Shown here piece after piece: positions 39,001 to 53,328 of a DNA stretch of 64,000 nt. The notes beneath the pieces are model-generated. The model made no database searches. It was not told where the DNA came from and worked only from the letters and a program-made list of their open reading frames with translations. The position numbers and the translations under genes are program-made. Source of the DNA: Taxillus chinensis (taxonomy: Eukaryota; Streptophyta; Magnoliopsida; Santalales; Loranthaceae); contig CM042088.1 in assembly GCA_023512835.1 (NCBI GenBank), forward strand, positions 44,098,771 through 44,162,770. The letters are read 5' to 3'. Each line of letters starts with the position of its first letter. Within the stretch, counting starts at the first letter, position 1.

Positions 39001-40008
39001 AAAAGTCTTACAAGGTTAATAACACAAGCTTCCCAACCAATGAATCTTTGATGCCCTTTTATATGGCGTTAAACTATGACTAGAAAACACAAAAGAAATT
39101 ATGATACATATATAAAAAATAATGAAAGTGCAACACATATTGCTGAAATAAGTCTATGCTGATGACATGGCTGCGTCAAGTGACACAACTGAGTGCAATT
39201 GGGAATAAACTCTCTGGCCTCCAGGTCTTGGTGACTTGACCATGTCACGTGTTGGATACGACTTTAAATTTGACTGTGTGCAATTCACAATTTCTCTCTG
39301 GCTCAAGGAGATCATGGACACGATCATATCTATATTCCTAATTGCAACATCTCCAACTTGAATAAACCAAATGGAAAATTTGGAAAGAATAATAAGATCA
39401 TAGTTATAAGAATCAATAATCTTTAAAACACTCATACCATACCCTTATTATTGACCGGGTAAACGATAAAAGAGCCAACAATCATGGAACATCCAACCAA
39501 TTCAGATAATTTATTTGGCTCTAATTTCATAAAAGGGAACCCCAAATCCTGTCATTCAATTCAGCGGGTTTGTCTTGAGACTTGAGAGGCATCAAATGCA
39601 ACAGAATCTTTTATAAGAAAACGACAACACATCATTTGGCATGCAACTTTAATTCAAGGGAAACAATAAAGGCAAAGCATCCATAAGATAAAGAGGTATC
39701 AAAGATTATCATGATACCTGCTCCAGCGAACTGTAATCATCAGCAATCCTTGAATACCTCCTATCAAGCCTTCTCTGTGGTTCGCCCGCTCGACCATTAA
39801 AACTTTGATAGGGTGCATAGTACTGTTGTGGTGGTGGATAGGCAGGCTGCGGTGCATAGTCCGGCGTGAGGGGCGGCTGGGTCACATTGTTCTGATGGTT
39901 TGGTAGATACTGAGCTTGGGAATCGTCATAATAACGACCAAAAAACGAAGAACTGTTGGAACGAGATGGCTGCCTCGGACTCCGATCCGTAGAACTACTG
40001 CTCCCCAT
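36080..40008 (-). CDS. RGLG2: RGLG-type RING E3 ubiquitin ligase with vWA/copine domain
   Basis: Eleven exons in transcript order: 40008-39718, 38364-38280, 38192-38052, 37956-37843, 37749-37652, 37232-37153, 37066-36961, 36847-36720, 36628-36445, 36350-36294 and 36160-36080, giving 454 residues. It starts MGSSSS, a likely N-myristoylation site, followed by a Pro/Tyr/Gln-rich N-terminus. The copine-type vWA domain spans about 98-350 ([29 protein letters not shown]). A C3HC4 RING closes the protein ([28 protein letters not shown]), with the tail IHTRIKLY. Arabidopsis RGLG1/2 are membrane-associated ligases in hormone, drought and dominance signalling; assignment to RGLG2 rather than a paralogue is a guess. 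Intron 7 uses a GC donor. Confidence 0.93.
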
Positions 40009-41043
40009 CCAATAAACTATCTACCGCAATTCCTCAATTCTCAACAACCCTTTTCTTTTCACACAACACAAAAACTAAATTCAATCATACAAATCAAATC
40101 AAATCAAATAAACACCCACAAATCATTACCCGCCCAATATTTTATTAAATCAAAAAAACCCAGATGTCAAAATCAAACACGCGTTTTATAGATCAACAAT
40201 CCAATGATCAAAGTTCCCGTGACATACGAATTCTCTTTAGTTAGCCTAAATAAAGGACCGGGTAAGGCGGGTTAGTCGAAGACTCGTGCAAGAAACTGCT
40301 TCATCCACTATTATATATATACACAGCAAAGAAACGCAACAAGCCTCGAGGATGAATCCACCTCCCGGGCCCACATTTTTTTACAAAAGAAAAAAAAACG
40401 ACAGATAGTTTTAAGGAACAAGCAATCGGGTGAAAGGAGGACAATTTTACGGCACAAATAATGCGACTGCAAGAAAAGTAGAAGATTTGAAAATTACAAC
40501 ACTTGATGTGTTCATGAGTCAACGATACAAATTTTGGCGGCGCAAGCCGATTTTGGAATCGAACCAACGTGTTTTTTCGAGATACTAGAATATGCACAAC
40601 ATCGTTCGAATCTAACACGCAGAATCGACAGACAGTGAAGGAAAGGAAGTACCTCAGTACGAGGAAGAAAGAAACTGAAGCTGTCCGTGACATCAGTCCG
40701 ATTCCAGTTCTGATTTGTTGCGAGATCGCACCCAAAGTACGGATCCGATGCGTTTTTGAGGATGTTTTGTGTATGATAACTGTTTTCAAAGTTCCGCATC
40801 TAAAAACATATCACATTCAAATGTATGTAAGAAGATTTTGGCAGAAAATAAAATTATTTTTTAAAATAATAAAACTCGTAAATTTAAAATTATTTATGCC
40901 TGATAAAAATAATTATTGTTTGTTTGTTTTATTGTTTTGTATTATTTTCTTGGTTCATTTGGTGGCGCCGATATTCATTTGCTTTATTGTATTTTCACCG
41001 CTTATTCAAAAAATTATTTAGCCCCTTTTTTATGATGGGAGTT
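40009..41043. other. RGLG 5' flank
   Basis: This is the probable 5' UTR and promoter region of the RGLG gene. Frames of 90-160 codons occur on both strands at 40301-41021, but none has an identifiable motif. A 5' UTR intron is possible. Confidence 0.4.
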
Positions 41044-41416
41044 TAAGGGTATGTTTGGTAGCTGATTTTGGTTTTATGTTTTAAAAAGTTGTATTTGGAA
41101 ATAAAGAGTATCAGGTGTTTTTTGTTAGATTAAAAACAATTTTACGTTTGGTATGTGTTTTTTAAAAAAGTGTTTTTGTTTTTGTCGGGGAAGGGCGTGG
41201 GGGGGGGGGGGGATCGCGGGCACGTGAAGAAGAGGGCGGCGACGCCGAAACGGAAAACACCCGAAAATAAAAGTGAAAACACAAATAAGATGTTTCTTTC
41301 ATCTCAAACACCTTTCAAAAAAAAAAAAAAAAACCAAACAAACAATAATTAAGTGATGTTTTCTATATTAAAATGCAAAAAATCGTTCTCGGAAATAGGT
41401 ACCAAACATCGCCTAA
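41044..41416. mobile_element. hAT-like MITE
   Basis: Terminal inverted repeats are taagggtatgtttggtagc on the left and, in reverse complement, ttaggcgatgtttggtacc on the right. This GTTTGGTA-type end is common in plant hAT MITEs. The interior is non-coding with a G12 run near 41201 and an A17 run near 41319. No clean 8-bp target duplication is visible. Confidence 0.55.
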
Positions 41417-43049
41417 TTTGCTGGCACCAACTTACATCTTTTGTTTTTCTAGGGATAATAATAGAATATTTTATTTTGAGTTTCACTTTACAATTGATGT
41501 GATGCCCACAAAACTAATGACTTTTTTTTCAAAATTCTCATTTTATGTGTTGAACACTACTTGCACTTGGAGACGGCGCCGCCCCATACCTCAGGATTCT
41601 TATTTCTTATAGATCGAGATGGTACTTCCCTGTAATTTCATTGAACCAACAACATTTAAAAAAAAAAAAGGTTTTGTGGGATATTAAATATATATATATA
41701 TATATTATTGTGACTCGATAAAATTTAATTTTATAACTGCATACACTCTATTTATATTTTTTATTAATTTAAAGACTCGATTTAAATATCTCTATTATAA
41801 TTAAAAATTTTATCAAATAAATATTAACTTTTTAAATTTAATCAAATAATATTTACTCTTTATTTATTAAAGTATTATATTTTCTCTTATTACATTTGAT
41901 TTTCTCTTTCTTTTTTCTTCTCACATTCACTTTTTTATTTAAAAAATAATATTTTAAATGATATATAATTAAAATAGAGAGACTCAAAAGTATACTTAAA
42001 TTGTTAAAGAAGCTATAGTAGACACTTTAAGGCTCTGTTTGATAAAGTATGAAAAATAGGTAGGAAAAAAAGGTGAAAAAGAAAACAGGTAGAAAGAAAT
42101 AAAGTAGATTTTGTTATTTCCATAGTATGATTGGTTGTTATAGAAAATAAGTGAAAAATTAATGTTACAGTATTTTAAATGTTCAATTCACTAATGTTAC
42201 TTTACCAATAACGGGAAAAGCAAATTAATTGTTATTGTTCATTCACTGTTGTTTTTCTACCTTTTTTCATGCCTTCTTACCGTGAAAATGGTGCACCAAT
42301 TCCAATGACACTTTTTCACTCTCTCCGTGCCTTTTTGTGTACAAGCAGTAAAAATATAAACTTTCATAGCTTTTTTAGGGTGTCAACCATTTACCGTTGT
42401 CACATTTGAGGACATTCAGACTATCTTGGCTGCATTTTTCCTTTACATTTTCTTTTATAAAATTATATTTTCTTAAAAAAATATTTTAAAAAATTATATA
42501 ATAACTTCCATTAAATTTTTATATAATCATACCACACCTACTTATATTCAATCATAAAATTGAGAGAAAAATTTTATGCAAGTTGCAATACACACTGACT
42601 TGCATGTAAGAGTCTTTTATAGATTTAAATTTAAATAAGATAAATCATATCTATTATCACGGTCATTCCTCAACTATGAATATTTTTTTTCTCTCGTGAG
42701 TCATTTTGCAATATCAATTTGCAATATCAAAATTCGTCCACAATATTAAGGAATTAATTTAAGCCTGAACTGAAATATAGATAATTGTAAATTCAATGTA
42801 CAAACTTTCTTATAAATAAAGAGTATGTAAGGGTTTTTAGAGTAAGTTTTTATCATGATAACTTTAATTAGAAGCATTAATTGTTATAGCCAATGGTTTA
42901 AAATAGATTTTCATTTAACTGTAAATCCACTACAATAAATTATTATAATGGAACTATAGTTAAATGAAAGTTTAATCTAAACTTTAAATATTAATTTAAC
43001 AACACAAATTAGAAGTTATCAACATAAAACTTAACTTCATATTCTATAC

Positions 43050-43052
<3 letters not shown>
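41417..43052. other. AT-rich intergenic DNA
   Basis: No gene is seen. A short (TA)n lies near 41689-41706. A possible degraded MITE begins near 42028 (ggctctgtttgataaagtatg). An imperfect palindrome (42901-42975) resembles those of the neighbouring foldback element. Confidence 0.45.

Positions 43053-43111
<59 letters not shown>
43053..43111. repeat. (TA)n(GA)n compound microsatellite
   Basis: A TA run of about 32 bp passes directly into about 13 GA units. It forms the left edge of the foldback structure. Confidence 0.92.
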
Positions 43112-43478
43112 ATCATGATATATAGAGGCTAATTTAGATCATGAGAACAACATAGATTAATATTCAACGGTCTAAATTAGACTTTTATTTAATTATAGCT
43201 CAATCACTATAATGAAACTATAGTTAAATAAAAGTCTAATCTAAACATTAGTTGCAACATCTAACGATTCAGATTAAAGTGTTCATGATAAGAAGCTAAC
43301 ATCATGTTCAATGGTTCATATTAATTTTTTATTTAACTGTAGCTCCGCTATAGTTAAATAAAAATTTAATTTAAACCATTAAATATTTGATCTAACGATC
43401 CATATTAAAAATTCTCATGATAAAAAATTAATCTCACGTCCTCTATGTATCATGACACATTCTCTCTCTCTCTCTCTT
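43086..43478. mobile_element. foldback/MITE-like element with nested palindromes
   Basis: The outer arms are inverted copies: a GA run then atcatgatatatagagg on the left, and atgtatcatga then a CT run on the right. Inside lie two long imperfect palindromes, at about 43171-43245 and 43313-43377. The second has arms of about 31 bp around a 3-base loop. Arms share the core tttatttaact(g/a)tag. No coding capacity is seen. Confidence 0.6.
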
Positions 43479-44650
43479 TTGTGTGTGTGTGTATATATAT
43501 ATCTTATCCTGCTAATTGAAAATGCATAAATTTTAATTAATCAAATATTTATTTATTTATTTTTAATTAATTATTTTCATTATCTAATGACTTCAAATTC
43601 ATGTTTAAATTTTATTTATTTTGTTACACTGTTCACGTCTCTCAATTTATTATTTTGGAAATTTTAGTTAAAAACAAAAATTCAGGGATCACGAGTAAGT
43701 TAAAATCACGAGTAAGAAAGGAAAACTTGGTCATTCTTGCGGCCTTTGCACTTTAGGCATTACAATAATAATAATAAGAGCCCGTGAGAATTTGGTAGCA
43801 ATCACGACAGATCAACCAACATAAACAAATTGACCATTACACGACCATTACAACATCATCATTAATCATTACCATCCCCAGCCATGAGCCACCTCAACAT
43901 GCTAAGCCGTTGGGTGAGGAACTGGGGATATTGACATAAAGCAGAAATGACATAAGGATCAAAGCACGTACTCTTGAGAAACAAAAAAAAAAGTATAAAA
44001 GTGCACCTAGCATGGAACAACCCGCCGACATTTTGCAGCATGAACATTAAGGCGAAGGGATTAGCGACTCACCATTTATCCTAGCCCAGAACAACAACAT
44101 TTCACGTATCAGCTTCCACATACAAAATGTGGAAAATGGAAACACATTTTATACACAACAAACTCCATTTGGAAATCACCCAGCTTGATGATAAAACAAC
44201 TTTCACGAAAACAATTTTTACGTTTTACTTTTAGATGACCTGTAAAAAAGTTTGGGAGTAAGCCTCCTGGAACTGGAAGTGAACTTCTTTGTTAAGCAAT
44301 CTTGAAGTCCGGAGATGTCATATGAACTATAGCTGCACGCACTTCTTAATTGGATAGCAACAATCAATCCTTCTTCTATATAATTGAATTGAGTGCAGAA
44401 TAGGTCATGCCAGCACAACAATGAGGGTAGAGAATGCTAGTTTCATCCACGAGGAAATGAATGAAAATAAATCGTTCACTAGTATCCTAAAATTCATCGC
44501 CAGAGATAAACAAAAGGAAACCCCAAGAAACACGATATGATATGGACTTCTCACAATATTTCAAAGTACCAAATTTCAAGATCACAAAGAAAATGAAACC
44601 ATTCTGCTTGTCAGGTGCTACAAAGGAAACACAAACTTTACCTTGGAAAA
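43479..44650. other. EF-Tu 3' flank and intergenic
   Basis: The right part should hold the EF-Tu 3' UTR. The left part is AT-rich. No gene is seen. Confidence 0.5.
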
Positions 44651-45593
44651 CTACTCTATAATAGACTGGATAACACCTGCCCCAACAGTCTTCCCCCCTT
44701 CCCTTATGGCAAATCGCATACCTTGCTCACAAGCCACAGGCGTAATCAGCTCAACCACCATCTTGACACGGTCTCCAGGCATAACCATCTTGGACTCTTC
44801 ATCCTTGTCATTCATGATCGATGACACGCTACCCGTAACATCAGTGGTTCTCATATAAAACTGGGGCCTGTAACCTTTAAAGAAGGGTGAATGCCTACCA
44901 CCCTCTTCCTTCTTCAGCACATACACAATCGCAACAAACTTACTGTGGGGCGTAATTTTTCCTGGCTTAGAAATAACCATCCCTCTCTGAATGTCAACCT
45001 TCTGGATACCCCTAAGCAAAAGCCCCACATTGTCGCCAGCAAGCGCCTGATCGAGAATCTTCTGAAACATCTCCACCCCGGTCACTGTAGTGGTTCTGGT
45101 ATCCCTCAGTCCTACAATCTCAACAGTTTCCCCCACTTTTACGGTCCCTCTCTCCACACGACCAGTGGCCACAGTGCCGCGGCCAGTGATTGAAAACACA
45201 TCCTCAACAGCTAGAAGGAAGGGCAAGTCAGTTTGACGCTGGGGAATGGGAATGTAGCTATCAACATTATCCATGAGCTGATAAATCTTATCGACCCATT
45301 GATTCTCTCCTCTCTTAATCTTGGGGTTCGACATCAGTGCCTCTAAAGCTAACAGAGCAGAACCAGAAACAATAGGAACATCATCGCCAGGAAATTCATA
45401 GGAAGTTAAAAGCTCACGAACCTCCAATTCAACGAGCTCAAGCAGCTCCTCGTCATCCACCTGGTCCTGCTTATTGAGGAAAACCACCATATTGGGCACT
45501 CCAACCTGCTTGGCGAGCAAAATGTGCTCCTTTGTCTGCGGCATCGGACCATCGGCCCCAGAAACCACGAGGATGGCGCCGTCCATCTGGGCG

Positions 45594-45631
<38 letters not shown>

Positions 45632-46156
45632 AGGGCAATCGACGTGGGCGTAATGCCGGGTCTCGGTCTCATACTCGACGGTGGCGGTGTTGATGGTGAT
45701 CCCCCGGGCGCGCTCCTCGGGGGCGGCGTCGATCTCGTCGTATTTCTTGGGAGCGCTGTTGCCCATGGAGGCGAGGGCCATGGTGAGGGCGGCGGTGAGG
45801 GTGGTCTTGCCGTGATCAACGTGGCCGATGGTGCCGATATTGACGTGGGGCTTCTTGCGCTCGAACTTTCCCCGGGCGGCCCGGACGGTGAGGTTGCTGC
45901 GGCGCCGGCAGGGTTCGAAGGTTGTGGGAGACAGGACTACGGGGCGGTCTAGATTTCTGAAAAGTCCGGAGAAGGAGGAGCTTGAGGAGGAGACGAGAAG
46001 GGAGGGTTTTGGGGCTATTGCGGAGGCTAGGGTTTGGGGGTGCTTGGAAATGGGGAGAGTGAAGGAGGCGGTGAGATGAAGGTACGGAGAGTGTGAGGTC
46101 GAACTGAAAAGAAGCTTCGAAGGAGGAGAAGCTCCGGAGACGCCGGCGGCTGCCAT
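44651..46156 (-). CDS. TUFA: elongation factor Tu, chloroplastic (nuclear-encoded)
   Basis: An intronless 501-residue frame, as usual for plant nuclear tufA. Residues 1 to about 92 are a Ser/Pro/Leu-rich transit peptide, and the mature protein starts near [11 protein letters not shown]. GTPase motifs are GHVDHGKT (residues 111-118), RGITI (switch I), DCPGHADY (G3), NKQD (G4) and SGSAL (G5). Domains II and III follow ([38 protein letters not shown]). It delivers aminoacyl-tRNA to plastid ribosomes. The 5' part is GC-rich, and long opposite-strand frames there are shadows. Confidence 0.97.
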
Positions 46157-46700
46157 GGGAGGTGTAGCCGGAGAAGGAAGGAAGCGAAATGGCCGAGACG
46201 AGAACGAGACTGTGGACTGGCTGGATTTGTTGGCGTTTTATATTCAAGTCATTGGTAATGGTTCAATTTGTTTTGTTTCTTTAATATTTGTTTTTATTTT
46301 TTTTATTTTTAAAGAAATTATGCACTGAATAAAGATTTTCGCCCAAATGGCATAATGAACATTTTATGCCCTGAATGAAAAATAATGGGTTTTTTCTATG
46401 AAACCGTTATTTTGTGTTAAAATTTAAAATATTGTGGAGTTCATAATAAAAACATGTTTGATATACATCTGATTCAAATTCTCAACAAAGGCTTGATTAC
46501 ATATGGAATCGCCCAAAAGCCAATTCATGGCACTCCCCCACTTCAGAGCCTATAAATAGGTTTCTTTTTTTCTTCTTAAACAAGAAGAATAAGTAGTAAT
46601 AGTAATTGACCTTACTTGAAGATAACACGACCAGATTGAAAAATAATTTTTCATTAAAAGACATGGGTAGAAGAAGGAAAGGAAAAGGTATTAAACTTTG
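46157..46700. other. EF-Tu 5' flank
   Basis: This contains the EF-Tu 5' UTR and probable promoter, including a CT-rich stretch and the tataaat near 46552. No gene is seen. Confidence 0.5.
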
Positions 46701-46719
46701 TTTTATATAATTTAAACAA

Positions 46720-48660
<1,941 letters not shown>

Positions 48661-48699
48661 AGTGAAATCAAGTTTTTTTTTTTTTTTTGCCATTTCAAA

Positions 48700-49855
48700 T
48701 CTGCGACTGCGACCACATATCAAAATTTTCAGCAGATTTATCTCCGAAGTTTGTTGCTGGTTTCTAGAATTTGTTGCTACCTGGGGCTAAATTCCGTAGT
48801 ATGCTCTATTTGACTGCCAAAGCAAATGTATTGCTACCAATTTTATTTACTTTTTTTTTTTGAACCAACGTGTACGCCATGGGTCAAACCACTTCCCTAT
48901 GAAATCAAATTAAAATTTGCACATAAATTATTAATATTGCTCTCATCCTACCGAAACCATTAAAAATTTACGACAGTGGCACAAAGAAAAGCAATTGATT
49001 TCACCGATTACTAATAAATAAATAAAGATATATATATATATATATATATATATTATGAAACAAAATATTCACAAACACAAAAATTTCATTCATCATCGTC
49101 GTCTTAAATATGTCACAATTACTAGGTCCGGCCTGACCCGTAAGTTAGACTCGTTTAATTTTTTTACTTTAAAATTTTCGTTTCTTCCAAAAATATATTC
49201 TTAGCTCCTATTTCAAAAGATGATAAAACTTATAAATTATAAATACATTATATATTTTTTTAATAAAATTAAAAATAAAAAAATATTATCTTCTTATTAA
49301 CCCGCGAGCATAACCCATTTTAGGCGTTGCATAAACGGATCAAAAAATTTCAATAAATCTCGAAAAAGTCAATAATCATCGGGCCAATCAAGATCTTAAT
49401 CCAAAATCGATATCAAGTAATACCAAAATAAAAAGATGTTTTTAAGAAAACAATCTCTCAGCCTTATCCAATATCCCATAAAAAAAAACAAAAAACAAAA
49501 AAAAAACGCAGTGCATACCAGCGAGCCACGTTTAACATTCCGAAGATGTATACGGCAGACAACCCAGGAAAAAGGGCCGCGGGCGAAACAATAATAAAAA
49601 CAACAACGACCGATGAGGTGTCACCACCACCACCAATGACCACCCACACCCCACTGGTGTGCCTGGCACGTAAAAATGAGTCAATGGTCGCCGACGCAAA
49701 AGACTACTTCCTCCCCAAGAAACCTCACAGCAGCACCCACGCGCCCGCCCAGATCTCTCGACCGCCATTAAAAACCACCACACCCCCCCAACCCCTCCTC
49801 CTTCATCTCTCCATTTCTCACTCACACCGACCAATTTGCACTCCCCGGCCCGAAC
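48700..49855. other. AT-rich intergenic DNA and promoter
   Basis: A (TA)n run lies at about 49029-49052. The last 350 bases become GC-rich and C-rich, consistent with the promoter or 5' UTR of the next gene. Confidence 0.5.
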
Positions 49856-50497
49856 ATGAAGAGGGAGGGTCGCCAGCACGGCATGGTCCGGGCCTACCCC
49901 GTCGCCGCCCCCACGCCGTGGCTGTCGTCCGCCGCCCGACACGTCCCCAGGCACAAAGCCGTCAACCACCCGACCACCGCCGGACGGTTCACCCTGGCGC
50001 CGTCGAAGCCCACCAACCACTCCAAGTTCACCGGGAGGTGCGTCCGGCCGAGGTGGTCCACCTGCCACGACAACCCGGCGTGCAAGCCCAGGGACAAGGC
50101 CAAGGGGGCCCACAAGCTCCGGTCCTACAACGACGTCGCCTCCACCTGCCGGCGGGTCTCCGGAGTCTCCGCCAGCGGGATCTTGGATTTCCTCGGCGAC
50201 GACTGCGTCGGCGACGAGGCCGATGATGACCATCCGTGCGACGAGGGCGAGGGCGAGGGCGAGGACGAGGAGGGCTTGGTGGAACGCGCAGGTACGGTGA
50301 TGCAAACTGTGAAAATGGAATCGGGAACAGGTGGTGAAATTAAGGATGTCGCTGCTGGTGATGACGATAATATGAGCTTCTGCGAGGTAGGGTTTGTGTG
50401 CGATCTGGTAGATGGAGATGAGGAGGGTTGGTGTGTGGTTGGTGATTCGTGGACGCCCGAGCGAGGGATGATGGGGGGTGATGATCTTCATCTGTAA
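49856..50497 (+). CDS. plant conserved protein of unknown function (MKREGRQHGMVR-type)
   Basis: An intronless 213-residue frame with a true ATG. The N-terminal half is basic and carries MKREGRQHGMVRAY, SKPTNHSKFTGRC and CRRVSGVSASGILDFL. These motifs recur, as I recall, in a plant-specific family without assigned function. Cysteines are scattered (GRC, WSTCHDNPAC, STCRR), so metal binding is conceivable but unproven. The C-terminal half is acidic, with Glu/Gly repeats and a Met/Asp-rich tail. The first 400 bases are much richer in GC than neighbours. The long minus-strand frame here is a shadow. Confidence 0.75.
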   Translation: MKREGRQHGMVRAYPVAAPTPWLSSAARHVPRHKAVNHPTTAGRFTLAPSKPTNHSKFTGRCVRPRWSTCHDNPACKPRDKAKGAHKLRSYNDVASTCRRVSGVSASGILDFLGDDCVGDEADDDHPCDEGEGEGEDEEGLVERAGTVMQTVKMESGTGGEIKDVAAGDDDNMSFCEVGFVCDLVDGDEEGWCVVGDSWTPERGMMGGDDLHL

Positions 50498-53260
50498 TGA
50501 AACATTGAAACATTGAAACATTGAAATGGTGGGGCCGGGATGATTCAGGAAGTTGAATGCACTTTTTCTTTTTCTTTTTCTTTTCTTTTCTTTTTCAATT
50601 TGGTGGGTTTCTTTAACCATCTCAATTTGAAGAATTCGATCGCGGCTTTAACAATAATTCAATATCTTAGAAATTATAATGAATGAATTATGATCCCCTT
50701 TTTGTTTTTTTTTTTTGGGTTGTCTTTGATGTTATAATCTGGTATAAATTTGTGAAGATTTGCATATACCGAGCTGCCATATTCCTTAAAATTGCCATAT
50801 ACCAAGATTTGCTTAAAATTTTCGTCATTTTAAAACCGGGTTCTATTTATTTTAATTAATTTCAAGTCATGTTTGGGGATCAATTTCATTTGACAATCTT
50901 ACCCAAAATTCATCTTATCATGGGAAGAAGTTTTACAATGATTTATTTTGAAGTTAAAAAAGATCTTATGCAATTATTTAGGATCAATTATACTCCTTAA
51001 TTTGCTTGTTCCTGAGTACAAATTTAATGTTTGTAAGGATGGATTTTCAAACTAGGAATTTTTTTTAGAGAGAAGTTGTTTTCTTGGACAAGTTTAGGTA
51101 TGAGTTTATTTCTCAATGGTTTGGGACTATCATACTCCACTATTAGATTAAAAACGAAAAGTATAGATTGATGATAAAGTTAAACGGTATGGCCGGATTG
51201 AGTACTTGAAGACTTGATAATAAAAGAAAGACTTCACAAACTAAATTGATAACTTATTTGCATGCATACTCACCAGCATTGAAGGACCTAACATTTATTA
51301 TGTTTTCCAAAAGCTATTATCTTGAGTTTTTATTATGTTTTTTTTTATCTTAGTTGTTATTCTTTAATAAAAAAAAGTTTTGTAAGAAATTAGATAATAA
51401 ATTAAAATTGTTGGATTGTTTGTAAATTACAAAATAAGTGTTATTAATATGTACTTAATATGCTTTTAGATAAATGTATCTTTTAAAATTAACGTTAGAA
51501 AGACATTATCTCTTTGATGGTCTACTTAACCCCTTTTTCCTTTTAGACTGGCTTATACCTAACAAGTTGGGTGAAAGAGACTTATCATCTTTACATCCAG
51601 CATTTATCTCAAATATGTGTTTCATGTACGCTTTAACCGTGTGCTTGGTTGCTATGGACAAGGCATGAAAAAGTCCTGGTGGTATAGAAAAGCTATTGAA
51701 AAAAAATTTTCCCCTACTTGGATGATATAGAAAAGCAACAAGAAGTGCAAAAAACTAACATGGATTAGCGTGATATATTTTTCCGTAGCTAAACGCTAGG
51801 AAAACCCATAAAAGTTGTACAGTAAAATATAATTACAACATTAACCTTACAAACAGCTAATGATTTATACAATCAAAATACAAAAATGATAAAATTATTA
51901 ATCAATATAAATTCATTTATTTGTTTTTCACCTCTTTTCCACCATAATCAATCATCTTATTGAAAAACGAATTTCCATCTAATTTCTTTCTACCTTTTTT
52001 ACTTTTCACCTCTTTTCCACCTCTTTTTCTTCCATAGATTTTCCATATCTTGCCAAGTAAAGGGTAAATGTTTGTATAATCTATGAAATTTTAAAAGAGA
52101 TTTTAAGGGTATTTCTTGAAAAATATTTAAATTAATCTAAAAGTTAAATGATAAAAAAAAAAATACAAATTTTAACGATAAACTCAATTAAAACGATACT
52201 TTTGGTATTAAAATTTTCTTCTTCAAAATATAATTACGTGTAATCAAATTTTATAAGCTTTATACTTTTTACTATATATATATTACAGCAAGATTCCTCT
52301 CACGCTCACGCCTTATATATCAAATATTTCCTATAATAGTTTTTGCCCCTTTTAATCAGGTAAAATAAACATACATAATAAAAATGATAGTCATTTTTAC
52401 TTAGAGTCGAATAATAAAAATATGTTTTCTCCCTCTCTGGCTGGCCCTACCATCAAACTTAGAGTCGAATAAAATTTTGAAGATTTTTTTACTAGCCATC
52501 TCTGTAATTTGATGGTTTTTATTCACATTAATTAATAAGTTGATATATTATTTTAAACAAAAAATAATATTATAATTTCATAAAATTTGTTAAATAAGAT
52601 TTAAAAAAAAAGAAGTAATATATTAAAAATATGATGACTAAATTCATTCAATTATGTGAAGTGCTATTTTTTAAAAAATTAAAATCAAATATAATGTATC
52701 ATTAAAATATAAGGCATAACTTTTTATTAATTAAATTTAAATATTAAAGTTAATAAATTAAAATTTATTATTAAAATATAAGCATCTTATATATCATAAT
52801 TCATAAAATATTTTTTAACATTCTATAATAAAATTTCAAATGGAAAAATATATATTATCGAAAGAGTAATGCTATTAGATTATGCAGATAATTTGTATAG
52901 AGATATTTTTAATGCCATTGGATTGTTATTAATGTCTTTTAAAAAAATTTAATCATTCCAATTCAATGATAAAGAATATTTCTATACAGATTAACTATAC
53001 AATTTCAAATAAATATTTTTATTTTCTTTTCACGTACGAAATTCATATTACGTTTTGGGATTCAAATTTGTATAAAATGCGGGACCAGACACGGTAAAAT
53101 CAAGAGCCTTGTTATCTGACGCCTCTCATCGCAACGACGTCGTTGCAGTCGGAGACCCCTCCCAACCCGCTTCTGCCCACCATCCTCCCCAGTCGACGAG
53201 ACCAGGCACGACCAGAACAGTCGTCTGACGTTTCGATGCTTGCTGGTGTTCCTGTTCGAC
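50498..53260. other. long AT-rich intergenic region
   Basis: The only structured part is a MITE-like element at about 51634-52067. A GC-richer stretch at about 53090-53260 is the probable 5' UTR of the zinc-finger gene. No gene is seen. Confidence 0.5.
51634..52067. mobile_element. possible hAT-like MITE
   Basis: The left end (aaccgtgtgcttggttgctatgg) and the reverse complement of the right end (tttaccctttacttggcaagatatgg) are similar. A CTTGG core and ATGG are shared. The interior is non-coding. A target duplication is not clear. Confidence 0.4.
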
Positions 53261-53328
53261 ATGTCCGAACCCGTATGGATCGTCACCTGTATCTTCATGT
53301 GCTTTTCGATTGCTGTGCATGCCTATAA
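53236..53328 (+). other. upstream ORF overlapping the zinc-finger gene start
   Basis: An ATG 25 bases before the main ATG opens a 30-codon frame starting MLAGVPVRH. It runs across the entire first coding exon in another frame and ends one base before the donor. It matters only if transcription starts upstream of it. Confidence 0.4.

Noticed and set aside
40301..41021. Overlapping 150-160 codon frames on both strands upstream of RGLG
   Set aside because: They show no motif or domain; the cysteine- and phenylalanine-rich composition looks like chance translation.
45524..45952. 142-codon plus-strand frame opposite EF-Tu
   Set aside because: It is a shadow of the GC-rich 5' part of the EF-Tu coding sequence, with Gly/Val/Asp-rich composition.
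49532..50620. 362-codon minus-strand open frame
   Set aside because: It lies opposite the conserved plus-strand gene at 49856-50497. Its sequence is low-complexity Gly/Val/Ala/Arg, as expected of the complement of GC-rich coding DNA.
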